The notes: generated by a model from the sequence alone, not told the origin. Shown: positions 31,830 through 44,979, counted from the first letter of the stretch. The stretch: 64,000 bases of DNA from Cymbomonas tetramitiformis (GCA_001247695.2 LGRX02033407.1:1-64000), one strand, 5' to 3'. Program-made: numbers and translations.

Positions 31830-34800
31830 CGTCTTCATTAGGGGCATCACCAGAGCGCCACGGATCGTGCTCACTCCCGCATTGAGCAACCCCATCACTC
31901 CCTGGGCAACAGCGCGCCACAGCGCCTTAGGAAAGCCCGCAACAAGAAATGAGCACGAGCGCAACCCAGTAAGGCTTCCGGTCGGGCCTCCAGCAGCTTC
32001 ATGAGTGCTCCACCGGTGGATTTGACACTCGGAACAATCTGTGACTCGCTGCTGCTTGGGACAGCATTCGCAAGATGGGTCCAATGAAAGGACAAACACT
32101 CACCTGCGGGGTGAGTGCAGACATGATGACTGCGCCCCAAAAAGGGGAGACCTCCTTGGACCAATCCTCCGTCTTAATATCCTGCAGATGGTCCAGGAAA
32201 CCCCCTCAACACACTGATGCCTGGAGGAAGCCGGGGTTGACAGCACCCACAACACACCGATGCCTGGAGGAAGCTGGGGTGGACAACACCCACAACACAC
32301 CGATGCCTGGAGGAAGCTGGGGTGGACAACACCCACAACACACCGATGCCTGGAGGAAGCCGGGGTGGACACACCACAACACACCGATGCCTGGAGGAAG
32401 CCGGGTTGACAGCGCCCACAACACACCGATGCCTGGAGGAAGCTGGGGTGGACAACACCCACAACACACCGATGCCTGGAGGAAGCTGGGGTGGACAGGA
32501 CCCGAGGGGCAATCGCTGGGCGCCGGGGTGCTGTAGGAGGGCTCAGGCATCACGACGGCCGAGACTGCATGTGCCACCGTGACAAGCATGCATCAGGCAG
32601 ACTGCCATCGGCTATTCCAAGCATCGGACGCGCCATCCGAGTGGCCATCATGGGCCCATGGACTTCTGAGGGGCCCGGCATGTGTAAACTCCACCCACCA
32701 CCCTGCCACCCATACCTCGCTCAACATGCTCCCCACTAGTCCCCCCCGTGCCAACAGCCCCCTCAAGAAGCCGAGTCACCCGCCTGCTTGCGCCCATTGA
32801 GTTGGCCACCCCTTCCTTGGCCAAGGCACTGCCTGCTCTAGTGAGGCCCTGCTCTGCTCCGGAGTCCAGACGCCGAGCTCTGGGTTCAATGATCAGAGGT
32901 CATCGCCCTGTGCCAAGTTATCCTGGAAGCTCAAGTGATGAGACACCTCTGCAGACCGGGCCTTTGCGGTACCCGGGCCCTGACCATCCGCCACTGAAGA
33001 TCCTCCGCCTCTTGCCGCACATCCTCCATACTCTCCAGGAGCCATGACGCACTTCTTCCGGCCTCGCCTGCCCCACCGGAAGCCTGCCCAGGCTGCCCAG
33101 GTTCCGTGCCCCCAGATCCTCGCGTCCCGCCACCTTGTCCGTCCAGCCCGGGCTGCCCAGGTTCCGTGCCCCCAGACCCTTGCGTCCCGCCACCTTGTCC
33201 GTCCAGCCCGGGCTGCCCAGGTTCCGTGCCCCCAGACCCTTGCGCCCCGCCACCTTGTCCGTCCAGCCCGGGCTGCCCAGGTTCCGTGCCCCCAGACCCT
33301 TGCGTCCCGCCACCTTGTCCGTCCAGCCCGGGCTGCCCAGGTTCCGTGCCCCCAGACCCTTGCGTCCCGCCACCTTGTCCGTCCTGCAAGGGCTGCGCAG
33401 CACAGTCCGTCTCCTCAACCGCGTCTTCCCGAGCCCCTAGTGTGAGTGTGAGTGTGTAAGAAAATGTGACCGAGTGGGACACGCGCCGTGCGCCGAGCCC
33501 CTAGGACCCGCACCTGCAGGCCGAGGTCCTTCGCAATGCGCTCGTAGTCCGCAATGCTGCACCAGGCTGGGAGGTAGTACGCATCGCAGATGTCGCGCAG
33601 CAGTGCCTTCGAGCACGCACAGTGGCCAGCACCCTGCCCTCACTGCTTTGGAACACTCCAAAGCCCTCAGGGGACACTCCCACATTGGAGGAACCAACTT
33701 GGAGCCCCCCCCCTCCCGCCACGTGCGCCTTGACCTTCGAGCTGGGCGATTCGACCGCGCCCTGACCTGCGCCAAGGAAAGATGAGCGTTCCAAAAGGCC
33801 GCGTCGAGGTCGCAAGGGGCCAGGAAATTACAAACGACTTCTCTCCCGCGACCGCCGCATGCATGCGCGATGCAGCACACACCTGCTCGTCAGGCTTGAG
33901 CTCCGTCTCGCCTTCCTCCAGCACACGATGGCACCAGGTGACGATGATGATACGCCCACCGGGGGCCACCACTCGGAAGAGCTCGCCAAGAAACTGTGAC
34001 GCACGTCCACTGTAATCAGTCGTCAAAGTCATCATCACAACCATCAGCCAAAGCTGCTGGCAGATAGTATGCTCAAAACACAACCAACAAAGAAGAGTGA
34101 CTTGAAGGGTGCGTGGATACTCCCTTCCGCTGTCACCAACCGAGCATCGCCCCACATCTGGTGCAGCTCCTGAGGGGCATGAAGCTGTGACTGGAGGTAA
34201 GCCCCGGCACTCTTCGATGCCGAGCCAGCGTGGATGTCGAACCCTAGAGTACGTGGATGCTGAACTGTAGGGCACCGTCGGCCTAAACACAAGACCCGCT
34301 GACATTCTCGGAGTCTGTCTGCGGCGGAGTGGGTGGGCTGTGACCCACCTTCTCCTTGTCGGGCATATGCTCACCGCTCTCGAGCGACCACGCGAGGTCG
34401 AAGGAGCCGTCGGCAAAGGGCTGGTTCAGCGCGTCAGCCACCTGCCCTCCGCACCGATGCGGACTCCGCCTCAGAACACGGGCCTTCCCACGCAGCTCTC
34501 CACAAGCTCGCGCCACATACAGAGCTTGGGCCGTGCGCTGTACGACGTGTGGAGTCTCGCCGCCATCTTCGTGATATGCCTCGCATTCGTCCAGAGGCTC
34601 GCATGCCTGTGCCGCGGTAAAGGCCGCGCGCAAAGCGATCAAAGGTCGGCTGGTCATGGGGCATGCTTTGATCGAGCAGCAGGAGGACTCCATTGAAGGC
34701 AATGCCATGTTGAGATCAAAGTGTTTCATCGCGCTCCTCGCGATCTGCCGGAGGTCGTTCCCTTTGCGGGGCCGGCCGCAGAGATCCTTACGGCACAAAG

Positions 34801-36455
34801 GCAGCTTCCTGCTTGCAACTTGCGCCATCGTGCTTACGCAAGCGCCTTGACGCCCTTTCTCCCCAGAGGGAAGCTCCGGTCCATCGGCATTGCATGCTGT
34901 GGCATAGTTCAAGGGGGTGCAAGAGCAGCTTCACTGAACCAGCGGCACTCTGAGGTGTTAGTGGGGCTGGCTGGCCTGGAAGGAGACGTCCGGGATGTTC
35001 TTGGCTTGCGTGATGGCGTTGGCCCGCGCGGCCTGCTTGGGGCTCAGCGTGATGCCTGCCCAGACCCCAGGCGCCGATATTCAGTGGCATTCTGCTTCAG
35101 ATTGCGGCTGCTTCGGTGCACCTGCTTCATGACGATGCTTCGGGGACTGCTTTCGGGTACTGTATCAGCTTGGTGCTTCAGTGAAGCTGCTCCCAGGCAT
35201 CGCTGAAGCTCGGTGCAGGCAAGCAAGGTGCAAAGAGGGGAGCCCCTGCTGGCAGAGTCCAGACAGGTGAGGGGAGCCCCAGCTGGCAGGATCCAGACAG
35301 GTGAGGGGAGCCCCAGCTGGCAGGGTCCAGACAGGTGAGGGGAGCCCCAGCTGGCAGGGTCCAGACAGGTGAGGGGAGCCCCAGCTGGCAGGGTCCAGAC
35401 AGGTGAGGGGGCGCCGCAGCAACAATTGTGATAGGAGGCGCTGCAGATCGCCAGTGTGAGCTCTCGGAAAGTGGCGAGAAGATGAAGGGGGCACAGGAGG
35501 CTTTACCGGTGGCTGCACAGCCATACTTTGTAGCCACGTGGCGTGAGCTCCCTCCGATGCCGCACCCGACGTCCACCATTTTCGTGGGAGCCTCGACCCC
35601 AGCCCATTGCAAAATGTTCTCGATCATGTCAACCTTTGCCAGGGCACCCCCCTCTCAAGCTCCGCTAAAGAATGAGACGAACGAATGAGAAGCGTTGTCA
35701 AGACACGGTAAGTCTGTTGAAGGAAGTCTGCATACGCGTTCAGCGGACGTGGCAGAAGCTAAAGGGCTGAGCTCGATGTGATGGCATGCGAGTCTCCGTC
35801 GGATATGGAGGGCCTTTTGAGCCTGTCATGAGTAGGCATCTCTGACGTTGGGAGTGATATCATAGCAAGTCGACTCGTGTGGATTGATCCCATAAAAAGC
35901 TCCCCATTTCGCCTAGTATTTCCCGTGGGCCTAAGTCACAAGTTACAGTGTCGCATGCATGTGCTGCCTGACATGAAGACGCCCGACTTCCAAGTGATGC
36001 CCCACTCTGCATCCAACCTCCGTGTATCATACCCCCCAACATCTAACTGAAATCGCCGGGCTGTCAACTTCCCACTCGTGTAACGTCAGGATTTTGAGTG
36101 CCGTCACTCTTCATCTACGTTCTGAGCGACCTCAATCTCTGTTCGACTGCTAAATGCGTCGGACTACGTACTGACCTCGTCTCTGCCTCATGACGGCCGC
36201 GGAATCCAACCTGCAACCAAAAACTAAGGGATCCCATACAGGAAACCAGTCCCATGCAGCGAGTGGGCTTGCAAGAACCTGGCAACTCACGCGCTTTGGC
36301 GACTTGTTCAGCCTTTTGGGGGAAAACACCCATTAGTGGAAGGCCCGGTGGCGAGTGGAACAACCTGTGCCTGAACATTATCGGGGGCTGGGCTGCCGTC
36401 CTGTGGATAATAGCCGTGATGCATATGCTCCCCCCACATCTGCGCACAGTGTTCC
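31830..36455 (-). CDS. VTE4: Gamma-tocopherol C-methyltransferase, multi-exon (ends incomplete)
   Basis: Minus-strand exons: about 36455-36365, about 35635-35507, 35055-34976, 34441-34349, 33993-33883, 33606-33514, 32181-32104 and 31925-31830. The enzyme transfers methyl from S-adenosylmethionine to gamma- or delta-tocopherol in plastids, making vitamin E. Family landmarks in order: MWGEHMHHGYYPQDG; the SAM site VDVGCGIGGSSRHVA; GITLSPKQAARANAI; ADALNQPFADGSFDLAWSLE then SGEHMPDK; GGRIIIVTWCHRV; DAYYLPAWCSIADYERI; DIKTEDWSKEVSPFWGAVI; GALVMPLM. Introns are phase 0 except the one after GCAAT(G), phase 1. The exon ending at 34976 has GC instead of GT as donor. The transit peptide exon and last exon were not found. 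Three introns' worth of sequence is mainly minisatellite. Confidence 0.92.
32212..32500. repeat. 43-bp minisatellite, about 7 copies, in VTE4 intron
   Basis: The unit reads CGATGCCTGGAGGAAGCTGG then GGTGGACAACACCCACAACA. It lies in the intron between the exons at 33606-33514 and 32181-32104. Confidence 0.95.
33085..33392. repeat. 60-bp minisatellite, 5 copies, in VTE4 intron
   Basis: The unit contains GGCTGCCCAGGTTCCGTGCC, CCCAGACCCTTGCGTCCCG and CCACCTTGTCCGTCCAGCCC. It is in the same intron as the 43-bp array but unrelated in sequence. Its 60-bp period keeps every frame open, producing long false ORFs on both strands. Confidence 0.95.
35238..35410. repeat. 34-bp minisatellite, 5 copies, in VTE4 intron
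   Basis: The unit is CAGGTGAGGGGAGCCCCAGC plus TGGCAGGGTCCAGA. It lies between exons 35635-35507 and 35055-34976. Each unit has CAGGTGAGG, a consensus 5' splice site, but on the strand opposite to the gene. Confidence 0.95.
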
Positions 36456-38525
36456 CTTGCCCAGTCAAAACCACACCCGTTAGGCGGACGACGTTCAAGT
36501 TCTCCAGGAGATCAAGTTCGATGGCCGCAGCTCGGGAAGCAGCCTTCTCCGCGGCACAGAATACACAGGGCAACACAACGCTGTGTCCCCGATTCCGCTC
36601 AAGATGAGCACCACAGAGGCTGCCAGCTGGCATAAACAGTAACATACTTCTGCGCAAAAGTTGAGTGCGCGCCAGGGGGGTATTGAAGTCAGCATTGAAG
36701 TTCCCCAAGTGGCAGAGCTTGAGGCGGATCGGGAATCGGCGAGAGGGAGGGGACGGACATCTTCCCACAAAGCGGACGACTCATCGTAAAATCCAGCAAT
36801 GCCCTCGTTTAACGATTTGTTCTCGCCAACAAAGGTTTTCAGGATCGTCTGTACTGGGGACAGTGCCCGATCTTCTTCCTGCGCAGCCGCAGTTGGACTG
36901 AGGAGGCTTAGAACTCATTTCTGGACGTAGTCAGCTGACATTTACCTGTGGGCACGATGATGCTTTTTCCCATCTGGCAAAATGCTGAATGAAGCAAAGT
37001 TCCGAGCTGAGAATATTTAGAATCGGATACAGGTAAACTTGGACAGATATGTATGGCAGCGTGGGTGCGCTCGCACCTGGGCAGAGGTGCAAGACACTCT
37101 GCTGACCGTTCCACGAGGGCATGCGACGATAGAGCGCGCCTTCAGCTTGATTCCATGAGTCTTTCCCAAACTGATCGAGTAGCCGGGCAGCCTGCATTAT
37201 CCAACCTTCGGCAAGAGCGTTAGGAGGGCTCTAGCCCCGGGCGCTTTGCAGAAGAAAACGCAAGCTCTTTATTTCCAAAGATGCGGAACAACTGTTGTGT
37301 GAAGTCCACAAAGTATAAGAGATACACCCTAAGAAAAACTCCAGATCACAGGCGCAAGAGGCAGCTTCCAAGCAGACGCCTCTTGAGAAGCGGTGTGTGA
37401 GAGATATTTCAGTTTCGATCTTACACCGTTCAGATTAAGATATCATAGCGGGAACAACTACTTTAACTATTCAGTCAGTTCACGACAACGCATCAACACG
37501 GTGAACTCATCTCGGCAGACGTTGGCACATATTTCGAACAGCTTCCCAGGGTTTACGAGAGCGTTGATTTTCCTCACCTATCGAAGCCACTGCCACTTTT
37601 CCCAGCAGTGGCAACATGAGGTAAGCTCAGATTCTTCCACATAATCACGGTCGGTATCCTAATCCTCTTGAGCCACTCACTGCCTCAAAGCGTTAACGAA
37701 GAACACCGTTCACCGTTTCTAATAAGAGCTGAAGAGCTCTTACGATTCTCGTGGTCTCAGGTCTGATCGAGTCGAAGTGATCATCTGACGACAGCGACGT
37801 GCGATGGCCGTGGCCGTGGCCATCGCATGGCCGCGGCCGGTGCAGTCTACACGGTGAGAACCTCGCATATAAATACAAGTTATTGACATAAGTATGGAAA
37901 TATCTAATAATATCATAAAGACGCATGCGCTCCCACCGGACGCACCGAAGGTGTTATTCATTGATTGCCATTCATCGATTGGACAGTGTAATGTTTTGAC
38001 GTTACACGTTGTGACGTTGGCACGTTGCACCTTCGGGAGTCGTCAGCTCGTCACGTCGCGTCGCCGTCGCGTCGCGTCGTCGATGTGACTCTGTATTCTC
38101 AAGTCTGTTCATGTCTCTTGTCTGTTGGAAGAACGTTTATCCGAGTTTTGAAATTCAGATCGGACGGCGTTCTGCACTCGCTGTGTCGCCGATGCGATCC
38201 CGTGATCCGATCCCGTTTCGCGTTGCCGAAGCCACGAAGTGCGAAGGGTGAGGGACTGCGACTGGTTGAAAGCAGAAAGGGTTAATCTGTGACCCTGACT
38301 CGTGACTGTGTCTACATACCCGATACCGATACGATAGAACGAAATCTGAAATCACACGACAGGCACAGCTTCAGCTGCAGTTTTATTTTCAAAAATTCTA
38401 GTGCGTAAAGCTAAAGGAGCTGCAGTTCTGGATGTTTTAGGATCGTGTATTTCCTTGTTTATCCGAAGCTGAGTTGGCTGCTTTGTCGTAATTATCATAC
38501 AAATAGTGCTACACTAAAGGGTAAA
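36456..38525. promoter_or_regulatory. Divergent region between VTE4 and SPC25
   Basis: Should contain the first exon(s) of VTE4 on the left and promoters of both genes. Candidate 5' coding of VTE4 lies within about 36460-36770 (minus) but no start could be fixed. CG-rich palindromic sequence (GGCCGTGGCCGTGGCC, ATGGCCGCGGCCGG) lies at about 37804-37845 and a CGTCGCG-type simple run at 38050-38085. Confidence 0.35.
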
Positions 38526-40397
38526 ATGCAAATTCAAAATCTTCAGACAGACATTAATGTAGTGGAGGGGAAATTGGACTCTTGGGTCGCTGCAAATGAA
38601 GAGGTACTTGAGAACACACGAAACGGCCACCGACGCGTGTTGCAAGATGCGCACGGTATGTGTCGTCCTTGTTGACCAGGTTTTCAGCAAAAGCTTTGCT
38701 GAATATGTAAGATATTCTTTGTCTCGGATAACTCCAGGTAACATTCAGCAGCTCAGACAACAGCAAAAGGACTATGCAGAGCAGGGGTCAAAGCTACGCC
38801 AACGTACGTAATCGTTGGAAACCCTATGTTGAACCGAAAAATGCAACTATGACAAAATCTCTCGCTTTTCAGGGATGACTACCGAGAAGGAAAGAGAAAA
38901 TAAGCTCCAGGATGAAATTAATGAGGTCTGGGAGCAACTTTCCCCTACTTTCTGTTTTCTCGTGATCTGTCGCCATCTGAGGCATACGGCCCGCCTGAGT
39001 TCAGGTGAAGAAAACGGAGGCAACACTGCCCGATATTTTGGACGAAAGTCGAAGACGGATACAAAAACTTAAAAGTTCTGCTGACAGTGAAAAAGAAGGT
39101 GCTTTCCTATTAGCCCTTGAGTCCAAGGGTGTCACGCTTGTACCTCTTGTAGGGAGGTTGGCTGTATGTCGTGGCTTTCAGCGTTCATCGAGTAAGCTGA
39201 GAAGTATGACAGAAAATGGAAAGTTCAACGAAATCCAAGACGAAAACAATGACCAAACCTGCTGCAGTCCGAAAGGGAATGGGAAAAGTAAGCGTGTATC
39301 AAGTTTTCTATGGCCTTCGAGACCATCAGACTTGGACCACACGTTATGAAGTTTTAGTGCCAGCGCAGGTGTTGAGAAGGAGGTTGCTCGCCGAACCTCC
39401 CAAGTTGAAGACCTTAGCACTGCAGTGGAGCTATATCGTTCTCGGCTGGGGTTGCGCTTCGAGTGTACACCTGAGCGAGGTATTCTGCGTGGAACGTCTC
39501 TCTTCTTGCCCAGGGGCTCTGTCAAGATTCACCAGGGCGTCGTTCCTTTTTACAGCTTGTGCTCCACGCACGGATAGGAGGTGGCTTAGAGGCTGCCAGC
39601 TGTTATTTGGCATCCTAACGGTTCTCGTGCACTAAATGCAGTTATGCGAACCATCTTTACCATGATTGATCGCACCATGCCTGAGAGAGAATTCGTCATT
39701 GGCGTTCGCGTGGAAGAGGCTAGCGGCCAATATCAAGGTGTTTGTCACGCCTTCTGTCTCTCTCTTCCGTACGTCTGCCTTAAAGCTTTTGAACGTCCCC
39801 GAGAGCTTTTCTTAATTTATTGCATACTCGATCTCGGTCTACGTCAGTCCTCAGTTTTGACAAGATAGTACGTCGCAGTTCTCGAATGCAATCCGCAGCT
39901 GGCGGAAATGGATGAACTGTGCCAGACCCTTAACACTACGAATGACTTTGGAGGTCGGTCCACGCTCTACTAACAGGCGCCCTTTCATAACCCTTTTCTC
40001 CACGCCAGCGGTCGTATTCGCCCTCTCTCCTTGCCTTGACTTTCGGCCACTTCAGTGGCTGTGGCTGTCGCCATGACCGCCCACGGCTTTTGAGAGCTCG
40101 CGCGCTGTATGCTGCGGCTTAGGATGCTAAGATCAAAAATATAATTGAAAGTGACGTGCTTTAGAGTGCTGGTAAGCTGACTCCACAAACTCGAGGGCTT
40201 GCGGTGGATACACAGCGGAAAGTGTCTTGTGCATTTGCAAGCTAGCTGGCGCAAGATACTCCGCGGTTTCGAGCGGTAAAGTTAGACATCTAGTCGAAGT
40301 TGTCTCAATGCCGTTTGATTTTCTTGCAGGTTTTATTCGAGCGGTTAGGCAGAAGTTCCAAGAAAAAGCGCTGGATCAGGCCGGACGGTCATCATAG
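38526..40397 (+). CDS. SPC25: SPC25, NDC80 kinetochore complex subunit
   Basis: Nine exons: 38526-38655, 38738-38803, 38873-38925, 39005-39098, 39153-39287, 39369-39479, 39642-39737, 39879-39953, 40330-40397 (TAG), about 275 residues. SPC25 pairs with SPC24 and anchors the NDC80 complex to the kinetochore during chromosome segregation. Coiled-coil-like N-terminal two thirds (NIQQLRQQQKDYAEQGSKL; KEVARRTSQVEDLSTAVELY), then the globular RWD-type domain typical of the family: RSRLGLRFECTPER, RTIFTMIDRTMPEREFVIGV, LECNPQLAEMDELCQTLNTT followed by NDFG, FIRAVRQKFQEKAL. All junctions agree in phase; seven of eight introns are phase 1. The 54-bp intron 39099-39152 is the least certain. An in-frame ATG exists upstream at about 38445, so the start could be earlier. 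Confidence 0.9.
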
Positions 40398-41399
40398 ACG
40401 TCTGGCAAGTTTGCTCTGTTCAAGCTACGATATCGCTTGGCTGTTTAAATGTAACCGCGTCATGCCATGTAACCATGTAAGGGTTGGTGCGTATACTAGC
40501 ACAGAGAGAGCGCACTTCCGTAAAATCGCTTTTTCATAAGTTGGCACAAAAGTGGCTTGGTTTTCGAGAAGTGTTTGTTGATAGAAAGGTTTCCGCAAGC
40601 TTGGAGAAGCACATTCTTTTTTGGGACTAGGTGAGAGACGCCTTCGAAAAGCAAGGCAAGCCCAATAATCACCAGTACACTTCAGAAATATTGCTTCCTC
40701 GCAGCATTATTAAGCCAGCAACACACGTATGTACATTCTAATGTTCGCTTACTCAGCTACAGGAACTTTATTTTAGATGTAAACACATGTTGCTCCTTGG
40801 ATTTCATCCAAAATCTACAGTTCTAGAAGAGATTAGAGATGTACCGGTTCGCTTGCAAAGCACAATGGATGGTAAATTATGCCCTTCTTATCATGCATAG
40901 AGCACATACTATGACATGGACCCGCCTTGCCAAAACACCAGTGTTTTCAAAGATATGGGTAAGGCATCGATATATGTTCATCACAGAGTGGTCGTTATGA
41001 ATGTGAGGCGATTTCACACTGTATGATTTCGGGGAGACATAATTATGATTTCACATGGGGATGAAACGGGTCTGGCGCATACGGTTTAAGGGCCTTTAAA
41101 AGAAAGCAAGAAATATGTGTTATTGTTTTAATTTTTCTGGTTGATCATCGGGTTGGGGTTCGGGGGATATGCTGTTTAATGCACTCACTTTCGATGGATG
41201 GATTATTTTAAGGAAGCCGCATGGATAACAGCATGCCCCGCAGGCGTCGAATGGGTGCCGGTATGCTGCGGCTAGCTGCAAATTATGTTAATTTCCGAGC
41301 GAGCAGCTCGGTAACTTCCATAAAATGCCCGCCGCAGGCATTCTTTTTTTTTTATTATTCTTTCTCCAAAATTACACAGTTTCTTAAGAGATAATTTAC
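40398..41399. other. No recognised gene
   Basis: AT-rich 3' flank of SPC25. The phrase AAAATGCCCGCCGCAGGCA at about 41323 resembles AAAATGCCCGCCACATGCA at about 61213, beside the related element there. Confidence 0.35.
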
Positions 41400-42425
41400 T
41401 ACATTTATGCATCTAGAAATATTCCCTCTCATATATTATTGCAATTTCAGGTCAAGGTTGTGCAACGGTATGGTGGAATGCCAAGATATATAGTAAAATG
41501 TTGATTCTTCACAATTTGTACCATGGACTTTGAACTTTAAGGCATCTGTTATCAATATCGAATCACAATTTCTATTCCATAAATGAGAACTTACTCTCAG
41601 CTGACATAAGACGGTCAACCACCTCTGAAACCACATTCAAATTGGCCCGAGAATCCGTCGCAGTGAAGTGCCACTTCTTTCCTTTGAAATGGTGATCTAG
41701 TGCAGCCTTCAAAAGTCCATTAGAGTGCTGCGGTGCTGGGCCATTCCAATGGACGAAAGTCTCCTTGATCAAAGTGTACACAAAGCCTCTTGACGTAAAT
41801 GCCTTTGGCCCGCTGCGTGCTTATCAACGCATGAACCTTGAGACTCCACAACGGCCTCATTCTGTGTTTTCAAGGCGCAGTGTTGGAACAAGAATATAAT
41901 ATCCAATCATGCACATCTGCGTAGAACTCAGAATTTGTTAACAGGTCTCGCATGACAACTGTGCCTGGCGAGAGGTGTCACTTTGCATACCTTGCTAGTT
42001 CCGAATATGCTGTAACCAGTCGTTGTAAATGTTGCGCCCATACTGCAGTGAATGATGGCAGAGAAGCATTGCCATGCTCTCTAGCCCAATCATAAACGCT
42101 TGGCACAGACTCAGAATCTTGTATGGTCTCCTGGCGTAGACGTTTGCTTGGTGACGCATCGACAAGGGAAGGCTCACTAGGAGTGGCGTGTTCGCTTGAC
42201 AAATCCATAGCTGACGCACGCTCTACCTCGGTGTTAGGCGGAAGTGAGAAATCAGATTGATATAGTCGCGCGAACATGGTGGCAACGGAAGGGGCTTGCG
42301 CTTTAATCTGATCCGGATGCTTGCGTCAACAGTGATCTTCCATAGCATCTTTGTGGAAACTTTTCGAGCAAAACTTACACGAAACTTTCTGTTTACTGGC
42401 GTATTGTTTTTTCATACTGTCCTGA
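41400..42425 (-). pseudogene. Broken copy of an unclassified mobile-element protein (C2H2 finger plus HWN-type domain)
   Basis: Minus strand. A C2H2-like finger (CKFCSKSFHKDAMEDHC...RKH) near 42385-42310 is interrupted by a TGA. It is followed by an open stretch with PSKRLRQETIQDSESVPSVY and VWAQHLQRLVTAYSELARYA (42277-41978). Further on, GSCVDKHAAGQRHL and then, in another frame, ETFVHWNGPAP, KKWHFTATDSRANLNVVSEV and SKFSFME (41781-41572). The last part is about 60% identical to the protein at 61400-61666, so it is a real protein family; the frameshift and the stop mark this copy as dead. I cannot name the family. Confidence 0.6.
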
Positions 42426-44898
42426 AAAAATGAACTCGTGGCTTGCTGATATTAACCCAAAAGAACAGAGCTGAGGAATTCAGACTGACGGATCCTCTAA
42501 ATGCTTCGCTATTGTGTGTGAACACGCAGATCTGTGATATCTCGATCTGACGGTCCAGAAAATTCTGTGAGGCTACAGCTCGATCTACTGTGCAATAAAC
42601 CCCTAAAATCCCACAAGCTCCAAATTTCCAAATTTCCAAATTTCGGACGAGGCCCGTTGGGCCCATCGCAAAACCCTGCCGAACCCTCCGAGCCCGATTT
42701 CCAGATTTGACGGGCCCTGCCGGGCCCGATTTCCATATGCAAGGCCCGATCGGGCCCTACCGGGCGAAATTTCCAGGTTTCCGCTGGCCGATTTCCATAT
42801 TTTTCGGAGCGAGCATTGCTCGCTCCAGACGACATAATTTGCAGCTAGGATGCTGCGTGCGTCACACCATGTTGGGCGCAACAATAACGACAACCAGATA
42901 ACGCAGGTCATGCATGGTTTGATGCTGGCCATGTCCCCGGGCGGCTTACCAAATGAATAATAAATGTGTGTGCATACGATACTGCGTATTGCGAGCATGG
43001 ATAATGACGATGGGACGCAGAAACCAAATGTGGGCAACGAGGAACTCCCCGCATAAATCAAGGGACAGAGTGTGGCTAGCTGTCACGACCTTCTGCTTCC
43101 CCTTGAAGCAAACTGGTAAAGGGAGAGAAGTCTGCCGTGCTTCTCAAGAGACATTGCCGACTCGGGACCTATACATGGTTGGGTTTCGGAAGGTCACGAT
43201 TAAAACAACTGTGCGTATTGGTCAAGTCACGATTAGCCACCACATTATTGATCAAGTCTTGAGTACTCACAATCCACGCAGTCACGCATCAATCGTCAAA
43301 TCAAATCAAAGTAATTACGAAGAGCCCTGCTGGGGCACACATGCACAGCAGGCAAGAGCTAACAACAAGAGGTGCTAACGCAAACAAGAAATGAATCCGA
43401 CATACTCGCGTAACTGAGATCTAGCTTTCGGGAAAGTTCGAAGCATCGATCTTGGAGATCTGAATTTAGGTTTACGATTGGCTGTATTCATCTTACCGTC
43501 ACAAACGACAATATTATAGTTATTATCGATCACGGAGATCAATGTTAAAACTCTCGGATTGACACGACGGTGCCGAAGACGAAACGGGCTGACGACGGAC
43601 GCGATGCGTCCCGAATATGAGGCATACGCCCGTTGTCAATATTTATAATGCAGCGAATTCTGAAATTCACTGTATACTGACACATGCTGACATACCACGC
43701 GGATATACTGCAATGTGAAAATCGGAATGCAGTGACACGAACACGACGACGGCGAGTCGATGTCACATGAGACCATGCAAACGCCGAAAACTTGCGAATA
43801 GTGAAATGCAGGACGAAATAGGTGATGACCACTCGATTGAGCGTTTGGAAACACAGCGCAAATGTAATATCAGGCAACTAGAGTTCGGGCAGAGAAGAAT
43901 GCAGCCGTAGGAGCGGTCGAACGCGCCTGCGACGAACTATAAGATAAATTACACGTGATTTACCGAACTTGTCGCTTTGCTCCTTGGCGATAAAAACACG
44001 TATTGCTTTGACGTCCGATCAATAGCGACCTCAGTTGTGCGAGGGACGTCAGACTTATTGACTAATGCAGGCCACTATTGCTGGTCTAGAGTATAACACA
44101 CAGCTTACACTATTGCAATATTTGCTTATGACACCACAACTTAAACCCTCTACAAAAATGCCCCTTATTCAAGCAATGCACCCCATCTCCGTTCTGTACT
44201 GAATACAGCAAGCATGTGCTGCAAAGCCATTATTTCCAGATTATGTTAAGTCAGTTGTGTTGCATGTTCCAAAAGCCAACCATATTATATACATCATCAG
44301 CATTAGCGCACAAGGTGCAGACAGCATCGACGGGTCTATGTTAGCTACTCAGTGTCATCGATCGTCCGCTCTAAGTCTCTTCCCTGCTGTAATGCGCGTT
44401 CATCACCCAGCTTGGATGCAATTTGCATATATTTCCCCAACCTGGATGTGAACAGTCCCCCAGGAACACACTGGTTAGACACTGCAAAACTCCTGTCCAC
44501 AACTGCAGACATCATAGGGGCGGTGATGCAACTTGCTGAGCATGAGCGTGGTCTTCAGTATCACATTCATGTGGCCAGTGCACAGCAGCGTAGGCGTGGC
44601 GCATTTACATGGAAAGAGAAATGGGTGAGGCAAGAACACCAGGGGATGGGTGAAGCAGCAGCTTGAGGAGATGGGTGAAGCAGCAGCACTAGCAGATGGG
44701 TGAAGCACCAGCACGAGGACATGTTCGAAGCAGCAGCATAAGGAGATGGGTCATGTGGCTTTTCAACAGCACAGGTAAGCTTCGCTGCAGGGCTGCAGCA
44801 CACGAGCAGACCTCGCGCGCTCGCAGGCTTTCAACTCGAAGAACAGAAGGAGGCCCAACAGAGGTGCAGGAAGGGCAAGCCAGGTGCAGTTGGATGAC
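42426..44898. other. No recognised gene; GGGCCC-rich tract
   Basis: At about 42650-42790 short phrases alternate (GGGCCC, CGATTTCCATAT, CGGGCCCGATTTCC). A similar GGGCCC tract flanks the related mobile element at 61670-61765. Beyond that, AT-rich sequence with no coding signal. Confidence 0.4.
44645..44757. repeat. About 28-bp minisatellite, 4 copies
   Basis: Unit like GAGATGGGTGAAGCAGCAGC with variable ends. Lies just past the last recognised exon of ODAD4. Confidence 0.75.
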
Positions 44899-44979
44899 TC
44901 ACGCAAAACGGGCGAACGGCTTTCGCTGAAGGCTGAGATTACTCTCTGCGGAGATGAAGTTCGCCTTCATGAGGCTCAC

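Noticed and set aside
32918..33482. ORFs of 133-183 codons encoding collagen-like or PCPSSPGC-type repeats
   Set aside because: The 60-bp minisatellite has a period divisible by three, so all frames stay open. It lies in an intron of VTE4.
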